A program made the position numbers and the translations under genes. Below are positions 42,363 through 51,070 of a stretch of 64,000 nucleotides of DNA, in pieces. Source of the stretch: Anaerostipes sp. Its GTDB lineage: Bacteria; Bacillota; Clostridia; Lachnospirales; Lachnospiraceae. Every line of letters starts with the position of its first letter. Positions within the stretch are counted from its first letter, which is position 1. The stretch is taken from the NCBI RefSeq assembly GCF_018381315.1, contig NZ_JAGZSD010000014.1, forward strand, positions 1-64,000, read 5' to 3'. The notes under the pieces are model-generated. The model saw nothing but the letters and a program-made list of their open reading frames with translations. It was not told the origin of the DNA and did no database searches.

Positions 42363-43406
42363 TTACAGATCATCCACTAAAGCCGTGCTTTTTGCATAAG
42401 CGGTGCTCTTTGCCTCGAAAAAATCGGTCTTAATCATGTTGGCATTGGAAAACCGGCTCACCCACGACATGGATGCAGGTTCAGACTCACCGCCGGGATA
42501 GATTGGCTCAAAACCAAGATTCCTGCACCTTAAATTTCCTAAATACTGAATATACTCTGTCACCATCTTTTTTGTAAGTCCCTGGATGTCATCGCCGATT
42601 ACATAATGGCCCCAGCGGATTTCCTGTTCACATCCTTCCCGGATCATCTGCCGGTAAACATGGACCTTGCCGCTGTCAAACAAAGAAGGTTCTTCTTTTT
42701 TTAACTCCAGCAGAATATTTTTAAACAGCCATAAATGTGTATTTTCATCCCGGTTGATATAGCGGATTTCCTGTACCGATCCCGGCATACAGTGATTTCT
42801 GCCAAGGTTATAAAAAAACATAAAGCCGCTGTAAAAGTAAACACCTTCCAGGATATAGTTGGCAACCAGTGTTTTTACAAAAGACTCCGCATTTTTATTG
42901 CTTTGAAAGTCATTGTAAAGGTCACCTATAAATTGATTCCTCTCCAGCAGATACGGATCTTCCTTCCACTGGTACAGTACGTGGTTTCTCTCCTGAGGTT
43001 CACAGATCGTATCCAGCATATAACTGTAGCTCTGGCTGTGCACTGCCTCCTGAAACGCCTGGATGGACAGACACAGGTTTACTTCGTTGGCAGTGATATA
43101 CTCGCTGACATTGGGCAGATTGGCAGTCTGAATGCTGTCCAAAAATATGAGGAACGAAAGGATCTTGTCATAGGCCCGGCGTTCCGGGTCCGGAAGATCT
43201 CTATAATCCTTGACGTCAGTCCCCAGGTTAATTTCCTCCGGTACCCAGAAATTATTCATGGCCTGCCGGTACCAGCCGCTGACCCATGGGTACTTCATAT
43301 GATTAAAATCATTCAGATTTGTAGTATTTCCATTGATCATTCTGCGCTTTTGGACATCAGTATCCCCGTGAGGATTAAACAGAGGTTTTTTGATAAGTTG
43401 TGTCAT
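42363..43406 (-). CDS. nrdB: Class I ribonucleotide reductase small subunit
   Basis: 347 aa ferritin-like R2 protein. Metal ligands D90, E120 and H123 and the radical-site Tyr127 (E-xx-H-xxx-Y in QEAVHSQSYSYM) are visible, plus the second ligand pair in RDENTHLWLF. It supplies the radical for the large subunit encoded 21 bp upstream. Possession of an oxygen-dependent enzyme by a fermentative anaerobe suggests use under microaerobic or stress conditions (inference). Confidence 0.93.
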   Translation of the reverse strand: MTQLIKKPLFNPHGDTDVQKRRMINGNTTNLNDFNHMKYPWVSGWYRQAMNNFWVPEEINLGTDVKDYRDLPDPERRAYDKILSFLIFLDSIQTANLPNVSEYITANEVNLCLSIQAFQEAVHSQSYSYMLDTICEPQERNHVLYQWKEDPYLLERNQFIGDLYNDFQSNKNAESFVKTLVANYILEGVYFYSGFMFFYNLGRNHCMPGSVQEIRYINRDENTHLWLFKNILLELKKEEPSLFDSGKVHVYRQMIREGCEQEIRWGHYVIGDDIQGLTKKMVTEYIQYLGNLRCRNLGFEPIYPGGESEPASMSWVSRFSNANMIKTDFFEAKSTAYAKSTALVDDL

Positions 43407-43427
43407 TTCATTTCTCTCTTTCTAGGC

Positions 43428-45719
43428 TTAAGAAGAACAAACTTCGCAGTCTTCCACTTCCAGGCTTTTGGAGCGCATGTAATAAATAGTCTTCACTCCC
43501 TGTTCCCATGCCAGGATGTAAAGATCCAAAACCTTCCGGAAGGTGTATTCATTTGTTATATACAGATTCATACTCTGGGCCTGGTCAATGTGCTTTTGGC
43601 GGACTCCGCATGCACGGACCGACCAGGTCTGGTCAATATAATGAGCATTTTTATAATACCAGAAGGTGTCCATGGACAGTTCAGGAGCCACCCGTGGGAT
43701 CAGGCCATATTTTTTCTCTTCTAAGAAATAGCGGTTCATAATCGGATCAAGGCCCGCTGTAGTTCCTGCAATAATGCTTGTGCTGCTTGTAGGAGCCGCC
43801 GCCAGCAGATATCCGTTGCGCAGGCCGTGCTCTTTTATACGGTTTTGGAGATCCTTCCAGCGTCCTTCTGTGAGATTTCTTTTGGAAAAATAAGAACCAG
43901 TCTGCCAGTCACTTCCCTGAAAGTAAGGATAGCATCCTTTTTCTTCCGCAATTTTAGAACTGGCCTCCAGTGCAGCATAATGAATATCAGAAAAAATCTT
44001 TTCCGCAAATTCAAGGTGTTCTTCACTTTCCCATTGAATCTTATGCTTTGCCAGCATATGGTGGTATCCGCTTACACCGAGCCCCACAGGCCGGTAGCTG
44101 CCGCTTGTAATTTTTGCATAGGGAACCGGAAAGAAATTCAGGTCAATGACATTGTCAAGAGCTCTTACTGCACTTTCCGTCACATAGGCAAGCTGTTCAT
44201 AATCGGTCACACAAAGGTTTCCGAGAGAAAGACTTGCAAGGTTGCAGACAACAAAGTCCCCCGGTTTTGTAACGGTCACAACGACCTGTTCGCCGACGAT
44301 GGTTTCGATGCGCTGTTCCGTCTGCTCAGAAGCACTCATATTTTGTGCAATTTCCGTACAGAGATTGCTGCAGTAAATGATACCCTTGTGCTGATTTGGA
44401 TTTGCACGGTTTACATGATCCCTGTTGAATGTAAACGGAGTACCTGTTTCTGCTGCACTTTTGATGATGAGGCGGATAATATCCTTTATGGGGATTACGC
44501 GCTTTTGAATCCGTTCATCCCGGACGCAGTCCAGATATTTTTCCGTCCATTCTTCTCCCCAGCAGTCTTCCAGTGCATAACCTTTTACAGAGAGTATTTC
44601 ATGGGGACACATTAAATTCCAGTTTCCTTCGATGTTGTCTCTGGCCTGTTCCCAAAAATAATCCGGATAGCAGACTGCCGGAAAGACGTCATGTGCCTTC
44701 ATGCGTTCGTCACCGTTGTTTGTCCTGAGGTTCAGAAACTCAGGGAGATCTCTGTGCCATACATCCAGATAGACAGCCACAGCACCCTGCCGCATTCCAA
44801 GCTGGTCTACCGCCACTGCCGTATCATTTGCCAGCCGGATCCAGCGGATGACGCCGCCAGCCGCACCCTGAAATCCCCGGATGGAGCTTCCGCTGGCCCT
44901 GACCTTTCCAAAGTAAAGGCCCATACCTCCGCCGAATTTGCTGACCTTGGCAAAACTGTCAATGCTTTTGTATATGCCGTCCAGGCTGTCCGGCACTGTA
45001 TCAATAAAGCAGGAAGAAAGCTGATGATAAGGCTTTCTGGCATTGGACAGAGTAGGTGTGGCCATGGTGACCTGAAGCAGGCTGAGCATATCGTAAAAAC
45101 GTTTCACCCAGTGGTGTCTGTCCTTTGACTCCTTCATAGCCAGATGCATGGCAATGCCCATAAACATTTCCTGAGGTGTCTCCAAGGGCTGGCCCTGGCG
45201 GCTGCGGATTACATATCTGCCAAGCAATAACTCAAGACCTGAATATTGAAAAAGATGATTTCTCTCCGGCTTGATCCATGATTCAAATAACCGGATTTCG
45301 TCTTCAGAATAATGACGGAGAATATATTCTCCGTATAATTGCTGTTCCGTTAAAAATTGAATCTTATCATAGAAGCTGTGAATGTGATATTCTGCTAAAT
45401 TATTTCGTACCTGATACTCGAATTCAGCCATTTTTATGCGTGCCGCAATGTTTTCCCATTTTGGGGCTTCCTGAGAAGTGAGCTCCGCTGCGGCTTTTAC
45501 AAGCAGCAGGAGTTTTTTCTGATCCCCGTCCCCGGCTTTTAAATAACTTTGAAACTTTTCATATAAATATTTGAGACTGTATTCTTCCTGGGAAAACTCT
45601 TCTTGTATGGCTGTCAGCAGTCCTGCCATAGGAATTTCTTTGGAAAGAAAGGCCGCGCATATTTTTTCTCTCAGGCAGACAGCATTGCTGTGGTCCCCTG
45701 GCTTCTGATTATTTTTCAT
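43428..45719 (-). CDS. nrdA: Class I ribonucleotide reductase large subunit
   Basis: 763 aa R1 protein reducing ribonucleotides. Features: active-site QLSSCFID Cys, SNLCTEI with the thiyl-radical Cys and its Asn/Glu neighbours, TIYYMRSK (radical-transfer Tyr pair) and the C-terminal EDCEVCSS redox pair. The N-terminal ~140 residues do not show a clear ATP-cone motif. Start 45719 has AAAGGGA upstream on the minus strand; the longer ORF from 45752 crosses a NrdR box. First gene of nrdAB. Confidence 0.93.
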   Translation of the reverse strand: MKNNQKPGDHSNAVCLREKICAAFLSKEIPMAGLLTAIQEEFSQEEYSLKYLYEKFQSYLKAGDGDQKKLLLLVKAAAELTSQEAPKWENIAARIKMAEFEYQVRNNLAEYHIHSFYDKIQFLTEQQLYGEYILRHYSEDEIRLFESWIKPERNHLFQYSGLELLLGRYVIRSRQGQPLETPQEMFMGIAMHLAMKESKDRHHWVKRFYDMLSLLQVTMATPTLSNARKPYHQLSSCFIDTVPDSLDGIYKSIDSFAKVSKFGGGMGLYFGKVRASGSSIRGFQGAAGGVIRWIRLANDTAVAVDQLGMRQGAVAVYLDVWHRDLPEFLNLRTNNGDERMKAHDVFPAVCYPDYFWEQARDNIEGNWNLMCPHEILSVKGYALEDCWGEEWTEKYLDCVRDERIQKRVIPIKDIIRLIIKSAAETGTPFTFNRDHVNRANPNQHKGIIYCSNLCTEIAQNMSASEQTEQRIETIVGEQVVVTVTKPGDFVVCNLASLSLGNLCVTDYEQLAYVTESAVRALDNVIDLNFFPVPYAKITSGSYRPVGLGVSGYHHMLAKHKIQWESEEHLEFAEKIFSDIHYAALEASSKIAEEKGCYPYFQGSDWQTGSYFSKRNLTEGRWKDLQNRIKEHGLRNGYLLAAAPTSSTSIIAGTTAGLDPIMNRYFLEEKKYGLIPRVAPELSMDTFWYYKNAHYIDQTWSVRACGVRQKHIDQAQSMNLYITNEYTFRKVLDLYILAWEQGVKTIYYMRSKSLEVEDCEVCSS

Positions 45720-45736
45720 ATTGATTGCTTCCCTTT

Positions 45737-45783
45737 CAACTATATGTAGCATGATAAAGTTATATTAACACAAGATATTGAAC
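45737..45783 (-). promoter_or_regulatory. Two NrdR boxes in the nrdA promoter
   Basis: CAACTATATGTAGCAT (45737-45752) and ACACAAGATATTGAAC (45768-45783) match the NrdR palindrome (core C-A/T-A-T-A-T-n-T-A/T-G like). They are separated by 15 bp, centre to centre 31 bp, the spacing usual for NrdR repression. Confidence 0.65.
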
Positions 45784-45790
45784 TTGACAA
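45762..45790 (-). promoter_or_regulatory. Sigma-A promoter for nrdA-nrdB
   Basis: On the minus strand TTGTCA (plus 45785-45790), 17 bp, TAATAT (plus 45762-45767). The upstream NrdR box fills the spacer. Confidence 0.75.
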
Positions 45791-45910
45791 CGACTATCAA
45801 GAATAAACTGCAGTGAAATTCAAAAGGGAAAATATACCTTCTGGGAATTTTCACAGGAATTGTGCAGCATCCTTGTTTGATAGCCCTGCTCCCTAAAGTC
45901 TTTGTATATA

Positions 45911-46022
45911 TTGATTACATTTTCAAGGTCTGTTAGGATGAATTTGTTGAAAATAACAACACAGTGAAAAACAGCAGATTCCGGCTGATGTGTTGTGCTC
46001 AAAAGCCTGGCGCCGGGCTTTT
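45911..46022 (+). promoter_or_regulatory. Promoter and attenuator-like leader of the PTS IICB gene
   Basis: TTGATT (45911-45916), 17 bp, TAGGAT (45934-45939) could be the promoter. The leader then has ACAACACA/TGTGTTGT arms (about 45958-45995) with inner CAGC/GCTG, and a terminator-like AAAAGCC (46001-46007)/GGCTTTT (46016-46022) 30 nt before the start codon. Both stems are weak to moderate. Confidence 0.4.
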
Positions 46023-46052
46023 CAGTCAGTTGACAAAGAAAGGATGAAAATT

Positions 46053-47609
46053 ATGATGCAGAAAATTCAAAAATTCGGCGGGGCGATGTTTACACCAGTT
46101 CTCTTGTTCGCCTTTGCAGGAATTGTCATAGGAATCGGAACTCTGTTTACTACAGAGACTATTATGGGAAGTCTTGCGGCTCCGTCCAGTATGTGGTACA
46201 AATGCTGGAATGTGCTGCTGCAGGGCGGCTGGACCGTCTTTAATCAGCTTCCGCTGCTGTTTGTGGTGGGACTGCCGATCGGAATGGCAAAAAAGCAAAA
46301 TGCCCGGTGCTGTATGGAAGCCCTGGTTTTATATCTTACATTTCACTATTTCCTGAGTACAATCCTTTCCCAGTGGGGAGGAGCCTTCGGTGTTGATTTT
46401 GCACAGGAAGTGGGCGGTACCAGCGGACTTACAATGATCGCAAATATCAAAACTCTGGATATGGGTATGATGGGAGCGCTTGCTATCGCAGGAATCGTTA
46501 TTTACTTACATAACCGTTTCTTTGATACGGAACTTCCGGAGTGGCTGGGAACATTCAGCGGATCTACTTTCGTATTCATGATTGGATTTTTTGTGATGAT
46601 ACCTGTCGCAGTCCTTGCAGCATTATTATGGCCTAAAATCCAGCTTGGTATGTTCGCATTCCAGGGATTTGTAAAAGGAGCAGGAGCTCTCGGTGTGTGG
46701 GTGTTCGTTTTCCTGGAGAGGGCCTTGATTCCGTTCGGGCTGCACCATATCTTATATTCACCGTTTTATTATGACAACGTGGTTGTGCCGGGAGGACTTT
46801 ATGCTTACTGGGCAACGAAGCTGCCTGAGATTGCAGCATCCACTGCGTCTTTAAAATCACTTGTCCCGATGGCAGGGTTTACATCTACCGGTTTTTCAAA
46901 AATCTTCGGATGTCCGGGAATTGCACTGGCCTTTTACTCAACAGCCAAGAAAGAAAAGAAAAAGAAGATTTTAGGTCTGCTGATACCAATCACGCTGACA
47001 GCTATTTTCTGCGGGGTGACAGAGCCAATTGAATTTACCTTCCTGTTTGTAGCTCCGGTATTATTTGTAGTCCATGCATTGCTGGCAGCTACCCTGTCAA
47101 CTACCATGTATCTGGCAGGCATTGTGGGAATTCATTCCGGCGGCGCTATCGAAATGGCCTCTCTCAACTGGATCCCTCTGATGGGCAACCACTGGAAACA
47201 ATATCTGCTGATGCTGGTGATCGGACTTGCGTTTACAGGAATCTATTTTGTAGTATTTAAATTCTTAATTCAGAAATTTGACTTTAAGACACCGGGCCGG
47301 GAGGACGATGATGACATCAAATTCGGTTCCAAGGAGGAATTCAGGGAGAAAAAAGGTTCCAAACAGGATCAGAAAATAGAATTTGCACAGCGGATCCTCG
47401 ACGGACTGGGAGGAAAGGATAACATAGAGGATGTGACAAACTGTGCCACCAGGCTCAGGGTCAATGTAAAAGATGAGACGTTATGTAAGGATGATCCTTA
47501 TTTTAAATCCATCGGTGCGCATGGCTGCTCTGTCAACGGAAAGTCCTATCAGGTTATCATCGGACTGAAAGTAGCAGGAGTCCGGGACGATTTTGAAAGT
47601 TTACTCTAA
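46053..47609 (+). CDS. PTS alpha-glucoside/maltose-type IICB
   Basis: About 518 aa. A glucose-superfamily IIC (MQKIQKFGGAMFTPVLLFAF, about 10 helices, GVTEPIEF motif) is fused to a C-terminal IIB with the phospho-Cys in VTNCATRLRVNV. It imports and phosphorylates an alpha-linked disaccharide, consistent with the GH4 6-phospho-alpha-glucosidase at 49717 and the IIA at 51071. Several ATGs are possible (46044, 46053, 46056); 46053 has the best distance from GAAAGGA. Confidence 0.9.
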   Translation: MMQKIQKFGGAMFTPVLLFAFAGIVIGIGTLFTTETIMGSLAAPSSMWYKCWNVLLQGGWTVFNQLPLLFVVGLPIGMAKKQNARCCMEALVLYLTFHYFLSTILSQWGGAFGVDFAQEVGGTSGLTMIANIKTLDMGMMGALAIAGIVIYLHNRFFDTELPEWLGTFSGSTFVFMIGFFVMIPVAVLAALLWPKIQLGMFAFQGFVKGAGALGVWVFVFLERALIPFGLHHILYSPFYYDNVVVPGGLYAYWATKLPEIAASTASLKSLVPMAGFTSTGFSKIFGCPGIALAFYSTAKKEKKKKILGLLIPITLTAIFCGVTEPIEFTFLFVAPVLFVVHALLAATLSTTMYLAGIVGIHSGGAIEMASLNWIPLMGNHWKQYLLMLVIGLAFTGIYFVVFKFLIQKFDFKTPGREDDDDIKFGSKEEFREKKGSKQDQKIEFAQRILDGLGGKDNIEDVTNCATRLRVNVKDETLCKDDPYFKSIGAHGCSVNGKSYQVIIGLKVAGVRDDFESLL

Positions 47610-47638
47610 TATGAAGATTTAAGAAAGCAGGGATGAAG

Positions 47639-48121
47639 ATGATAAATGTAAAAAGCAGCAGATTAGACAGATATTATAATATTGCCAAGGTGCTCCTTTG
47701 CCTGACGCCCTTTGTGTGCCTTGCGTACCTTTCAATGGGAGCGGCAAGGGTGGGAGGTTCTGTCTCAGCAGCTATTGGAGAGGACCCGAAGCTTGCAGTG
47801 ATGTTTCTTGTATCAATGATCAATCCGTTTATCGCTTACCTCATATCATTTATGCAAAAAAGATTAAATATGGATGCTGCCTATGCAGTTGTCAATCTCA
47901 CCCTGCTTATTGCCGCAGAGGCCATGCTTCAGAATGTCTGGTACATCCTGCTCCTTGGATTTATCCTGTATAAGACGAAGCGGGAGTATGGTCTGTCAGT
48001 CACAGAGAGCTTCAGAAAATCATGGAAAGGAAATTTTCTGAGTATTATCTCAGGAAGCCTTGTAGTCATAGGATTTTGTTCTGTCTGCCTGTTCGCCACG
48101 ATCAGGATTGCAGTACAGTGA
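47639..48121 (+). CDS. Four-helix membrane protein of unknown function in the PTS region
   Basis: About 160 aa with four hydrophobic segments (AKVLLCLTPFVCLAYLSMG, LAVMFLVSMINPFIAYLI, VVNLTLLIAAEAMLQNVWYI, IISGSLVVIGFCSVCLF). No family recognised. It starts 23-29 bp after the IICB gene and ends at a terminator, so the two form one operon. It could modulate or assist the PTS permease (inference). ATG 47639 is slightly better spaced from GCAGGG than ATG 47633. Confidence 0.65.
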   Translation: MINVKSSRLDRYYNIAKVLLCLTPFVCLAYLSMGAARVGGSVSAAIGEDPKLAVMFLVSMINPFIAYLISFMQKRLNMDAAYAVVNLTLLIAAEAMLQNVWYILLLGFILYKTKREYGLSVTESFRKSWKGNFLSIISGSLVVIGFCSVCLFATIRIAVQ

Positions 48122-48136
48122 GCAGATAAGGTCTTT

Positions 48137-48180
48137 AAAGGAAGCCGCAGAAGCTTTGTCTTCTGGGGCTTCCTTTCATT
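48137..48180 (+). terminator. Rho-independent terminator after the PTS IICB operon
   Basis: AAAGGAAGCC (48137-48146)/GGCTTCCTTT (48167-48176), with inner AGAAG/CTTCT; T-rich tail. Confidence 0.85.
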
Positions 48181-48196
48181 TTAACGAGATGTTAGT

Positions 48197-48436
48197 TTAT
48201 AAATCTCCGATAGAGAAGTTGACCAGCTGAAAGTAGTCTTTTACTTCAGGAATATTCAGGCATAGATTTAAGCGCCCTCCCTGCAGGGCATGTTCTGCAT
48301 ATAAATATTTGCGAATTCCGCAGTTGTTTCTGATATCTGCGGTTTTTCCGTCTCCTGTCAAAAGGCTGACCGGACCGCTGCACTGGTCTGCAAGATCCAG
48401 AAATCCTTCTAAATTAAAAATATAAAGTTTTATCAT
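48197..48436 (-). CDS. Small conserved hypothetical protein (79 aa)
   Basis: 79 aa, soluble. The pattern FLDLADQCSGPVSLLTGDGK near the start and a C-terminal LNIPEVKDYFQLVNF resembles, from memory, a family of small Lachnospiraceae proteins sometimes mislabelled polyA polymerase; function unknown. A perfect AAAGGAGG lies 8 nt before the ATG on the minus strand (plus 48436), which decides the start over a longer ORF from 48544. It is downstream of and co-oriented with the AraC gene. Confidence 0.65.
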   Translation of the reverse strand: MIKLYIFNLEGFLDLADQCSGPVSLLTGDGKTADIRNNCGIRKYLYAEHALQGGRLNLCLNIPEVKDYFQLVNFSIGDL

Positions 48437-48558
48437 TGCTCTGTCCTCCTTTCTCAATGCACAGGTATCTTTTGGGAAGGACAGAATCAAGGCCCTGTTT
48501 CTGTTCCGTTTATCTGTTACCCTAATGATAACGAAGCAGGGCATATAATAATATAAGA

Positions 48559-49479
48559 TTACTGCTGATTAATATCAAAATCCTGCCATTTGCGGCGGTA
48601 CTCTTTGGGTGTACATCCCAGGGCCTCCCGGAAGGCCTTGGCGAAATAGCTGCTGCTTCCAAGACCGCAGGACTGGCCGATAAAAGAAATAGACATGTTA
48701 AGATCGGACAGCATAATACAGGCCTGCTGGATCCGGAAGCTTTTGACATATTCCAAAGGAGTCATACCAAGATTCTGCCGGAAGATGCGGAAGCACTCCC
48801 GCTCACTGATATAGGCCGCAGAGGCTATCTGAAGAACGGTCAGTTTTTGGGCATAATGTTCCTGAACAAACTGCATCATAGATTTTATCTTTTCATCTGA
48901 TCCGTTGTGCGGGTTTCTTTGATCCAAAAGGGGTTCGGATACAGAAAGCAGCAGGCACCAAAGCTTGGATAAAGCCGACCGGAGAAGCATTTCATAGCCG
49001 AATTCATCAGGAGACAGATAAAAAGAGTCCCTTAGCAGTCTCAAAAGACGTTTTTCTTTGGGCGTTTCGGGAAAGAAGCTGATCAGCTCCGCCTGCAGAG
49101 AACCAGTGACCGGCAGGATATACTTTTGTTCCAGCAGGCTTCCGCGCTGTCCGCTGATCAAGGCTGTGTCAAAGATGTGATTCATCTGTATGGTATCCTT
49201 TTTTTCATCCAGGGATTTTGTGGCGTGCAGAACGTTGGAATTGACCAGGCCGCCGGAACCTGCCGGAAAAATGATCCTGCCGCCGGGCGTGCTGTATTCC
49301 AGGGTTCCTTTTTCGATATAAAAGAGCTCTACCTCTTTATGCCAATGCCATGGGATCTGTCCGCCGATACACCGGTCAAACGCCACATAGGAAGAAGTAT
49401 AGGGGAAATCCGGCCGTAAATCCGGAAACAACTCTTCCTTCAGATTATTTTTATACTGAATGCCCTGAACATGTTTCAT
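48559..49479 (-). CDS. AraC family regulator (cupin sensor type)
   Basis: 306 aa. An N-terminal cupin-like sensing domain (QIPWHWHKEVELFYIEKGTLEY) precedes a C-terminal AraC DNA-binding domain with two HTH motifs (VLQIASAAYISERECFRIF and SISFIGQSCGLGSSSYFAKAF). It is divergent from the GH4/IIA genes and lies beside the IICB operon, so it is the probable activator of alpha-glucoside uptake. A shared 11-mer in both promoter regions is a candidate binding site. Confidence 0.88.
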   Translation of the reverse strand: MKHVQGIQYKNNLKEELFPDLRPDFPYTSSYVAFDRCIGGQIPWHWHKEVELFYIEKGTLEYSTPGGRIIFPAGSGGLVNSNVLHATKSLDEKKDTIQMNHIFDTALISGQRGSLLEQKYILPVTGSLQAELISFFPETPKEKRLLRLLRDSFYLSPDEFGYEMLLRSALSKLWCLLLSVSEPLLDQRNPHNGSDEKIKSMMQFVQEHYAQKLTVLQIASAAYISERECFRIFRQNLGMTPLEYVKSFRIQQACIMLSDLNMSISFIGQSCGLGSSSYFAKAFREALGCTPKEYRRKWQDFDINQQ

Positions 49480-49570
49480 AGGTCCACCGCCTTTCTTTAG
49501 AACTATCTTAATACAGCTTTAGAAAGAAGGCAAATCTCTGAACCGGAGAAAACAGGCCTTTTTAAGCCTG

Positions 49571-49584
49571 TGTGAAAATTCACA
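49571..49584. promoter_or_regulatory. Candidate AraC operator upstream of the GH4 gene
   Basis: TGTGAA-AA-TTCACA inverted repeat. Its TGTGAAAATTC half also occurs, inverted, at 45845-45855 upstream of the IICB gene. Confidence 0.45.
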
Positions 49585-49638
49585 GTTTTTGTTCTGTATC
49601 ACGGAAGCAAAGACCGCTCCCTAAACCCTTCAAATCTA

Positions 49639-49668
49639 TTGTCACATCAGGCTTTCCGGGTGTACTAT
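49639..49668 (+). promoter_or_regulatory. Sigma-A promoter for the GH4/IIA genes
   Basis: TTGTCA (49639-49644), 18 bp, TACTAT (49663-49668) with a TG at 49661-49662. Confidence 0.5.
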
Positions 49669-49716
49669 TTGCTCAGCGAAGAAAACAACAAAGCAAAAGC
49701 TAGGAGGATGTTGATT

Positions 49717-51051
49717 ATGGCAAAGCAGAAATATGCAGTTACAGTGGCAGGCGGGGGAAGCACCTTCACACCGGGAATCGCACTGATGCTCTTAGAGCAT
49801 ATGGACCGTTTCCCGATCAGAAAGATTATGTTTTATGACAACGATGCAGACCGGCAGGAGGTAGTAGCAAAAGCGTGTGAAATTTACCTGAAAGAGCATG
49901 CACCGGAGATTGAATTCGGATATACGACAGATCCGGAGACAGCTTTTACAGATATTGATTTTGTACTTGCCCATATCCGGGTTGGGAAATATGCCATGAG
50001 AGAACTGGATGAAAAGATTCCGCTGAAATACGGAGTGCTTGGACAGGAAACCTGCGGACCGGGAGGAATCGCTTACGGAATGCGTTCCATCGGCGGGGTT
50101 ATCGAGATTCTGGATTATATGGAACAGTATTCACCCAATGCATGGATGCTGAACTATTCAAATCCTGCGGCTATTGTGGCAGAGGCGACCAGAAGGCTGC
50201 GCCCTGACTCTAAGATCTTAAATATCTGCGATATGCCGATCGATCTGGAAGAAAAAATGGCTGATATGTGCGGACTTTCTTCAAGAAAAGAAATGCAGGT
50301 AGGATATTACGGACTGAATCATTTCGGATGGTGGCATAAGATTTACGACAACAGTGGAAATGATTTAATGCCTCAGATCAAGGAGCATATGAAAGCCAAT
50401 GGTTTTGCAGATGCACTTTCAGACACAAACCAGCATGTAGACGAAAGCTGGGTACATACCTTCCAGAAAGCAAGAGATGTATATGCGGTTGATCCGGAAA
50501 CGATCCCGAACACTTACCTGAAATATTATCTGTTCCCGGATTATGTAGTGGAAACCTCCGATCCGGAATACACAAGAGCCAATGAAGTTATGGACGGCAG
50601 AGAGAAGTTTGTATTCGGAGAGTGCAGACGTATTGTCGAAAACGGCACCAGCGAAGGATGTGCGTTTGAGGCAGATGCCCATGCAACCTACATTGTGGAC
50701 CTTGCATGTGCCATTGCAGAGAATACACAGGAACGGTTTTTACTGATTGTACCTAACGAAGGGGCAGTTGAAAACTTTGACCGCACAGCTATGGTTGAGA
50801 TTCCTTGCATCGTAGGATGCAACGGATATGAAAAGATCTGTCAGGGATCCATCCCTCAGTTCCAGAAGGGGCTTATGGAACAGCAGGTGAGCGTGGAAAA
50901 ACTTACAGTGGAAGCATGGATTGAGGGAAGCTACCAGAAACTGTGGCAGGCACTGACTCTTTCCAAGACAGTTCCAAGTGCAAGAATCGCAAAGCTGATT
51001 CTGGATGATCTGATCGAAGCAAACAAAGACTTCTGGCCGGAATTAAGATAA
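49717..51051 (+). CDS. Family 4 glycoside hydrolase, 6-phospho-alpha-glucosidase type
   Basis: 444 aa NAD- and metal-dependent GH4 enzyme. The N-terminal VTVAGGGSTFTPGIAL is the dinucleotide-binding loop; ETCGPGGIAYGMRSIGG carries the metal-binding Cys, and NYSNPAAIVAEATRR and GLNHFGWW are further GH4 blocks. It cleaves the phosphorylated alpha-disaccharide delivered by the IICB/IIA system to glucose 6-phosphate and glucose. ATG 49717 follows TAGGAGG; the earlier ATG at 49639 lies in the promoter. Confidence 0.93.
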   Translation: MAKQKYAVTVAGGGSTFTPGIALMLLEHMDRFPIRKIMFYDNDADRQEVVAKACEIYLKEHAPEIEFGYTTDPETAFTDIDFVLAHIRVGKYAMRELDEKIPLKYGVLGQETCGPGGIAYGMRSIGGVIEILDYMEQYSPNAWMLNYSNPAAIVAEATRRLRPDSKILNICDMPIDLEEKMADMCGLSSRKEMQVGYYGLNHFGWWHKIYDNSGNDLMPQIKEHMKANGFADALSDTNQHVDESWVHTFQKARDVYAVDPETIPNTYLKYYLFPDYVVETSDPEYTRANEVMDGREKFVFGECRRIVENGTSEGCAFEADAHATYIVDLACAIAENTQERFLLIVPNEGAVENFDRTAMVEIPCIVGCNGYEKICQGSIPQFQKGLMEQQVSVEKLTVEAWIEGSYQKLWQALTLSKTVPSARIAKLILDDLIEANKDFWPELR

Positions 51052-51070
51052 GGATAAATGGAGGTATGGG

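Noticed and set aside
42735..45128. Long plus-strand ORFs of up to 329 codons antisense to nrdB and nrdA
   Set aside because: They are shadows of the well-supported nrdAB genes, lack ribosome sites and show no recognisable domains.
49571..49584. Rex or CRP site reading of TGTGAA-AA-TTCACA
   Set aside because: The spacer is 2 bp; Rex and CRP sites need 4-8 bp between such half-sites.
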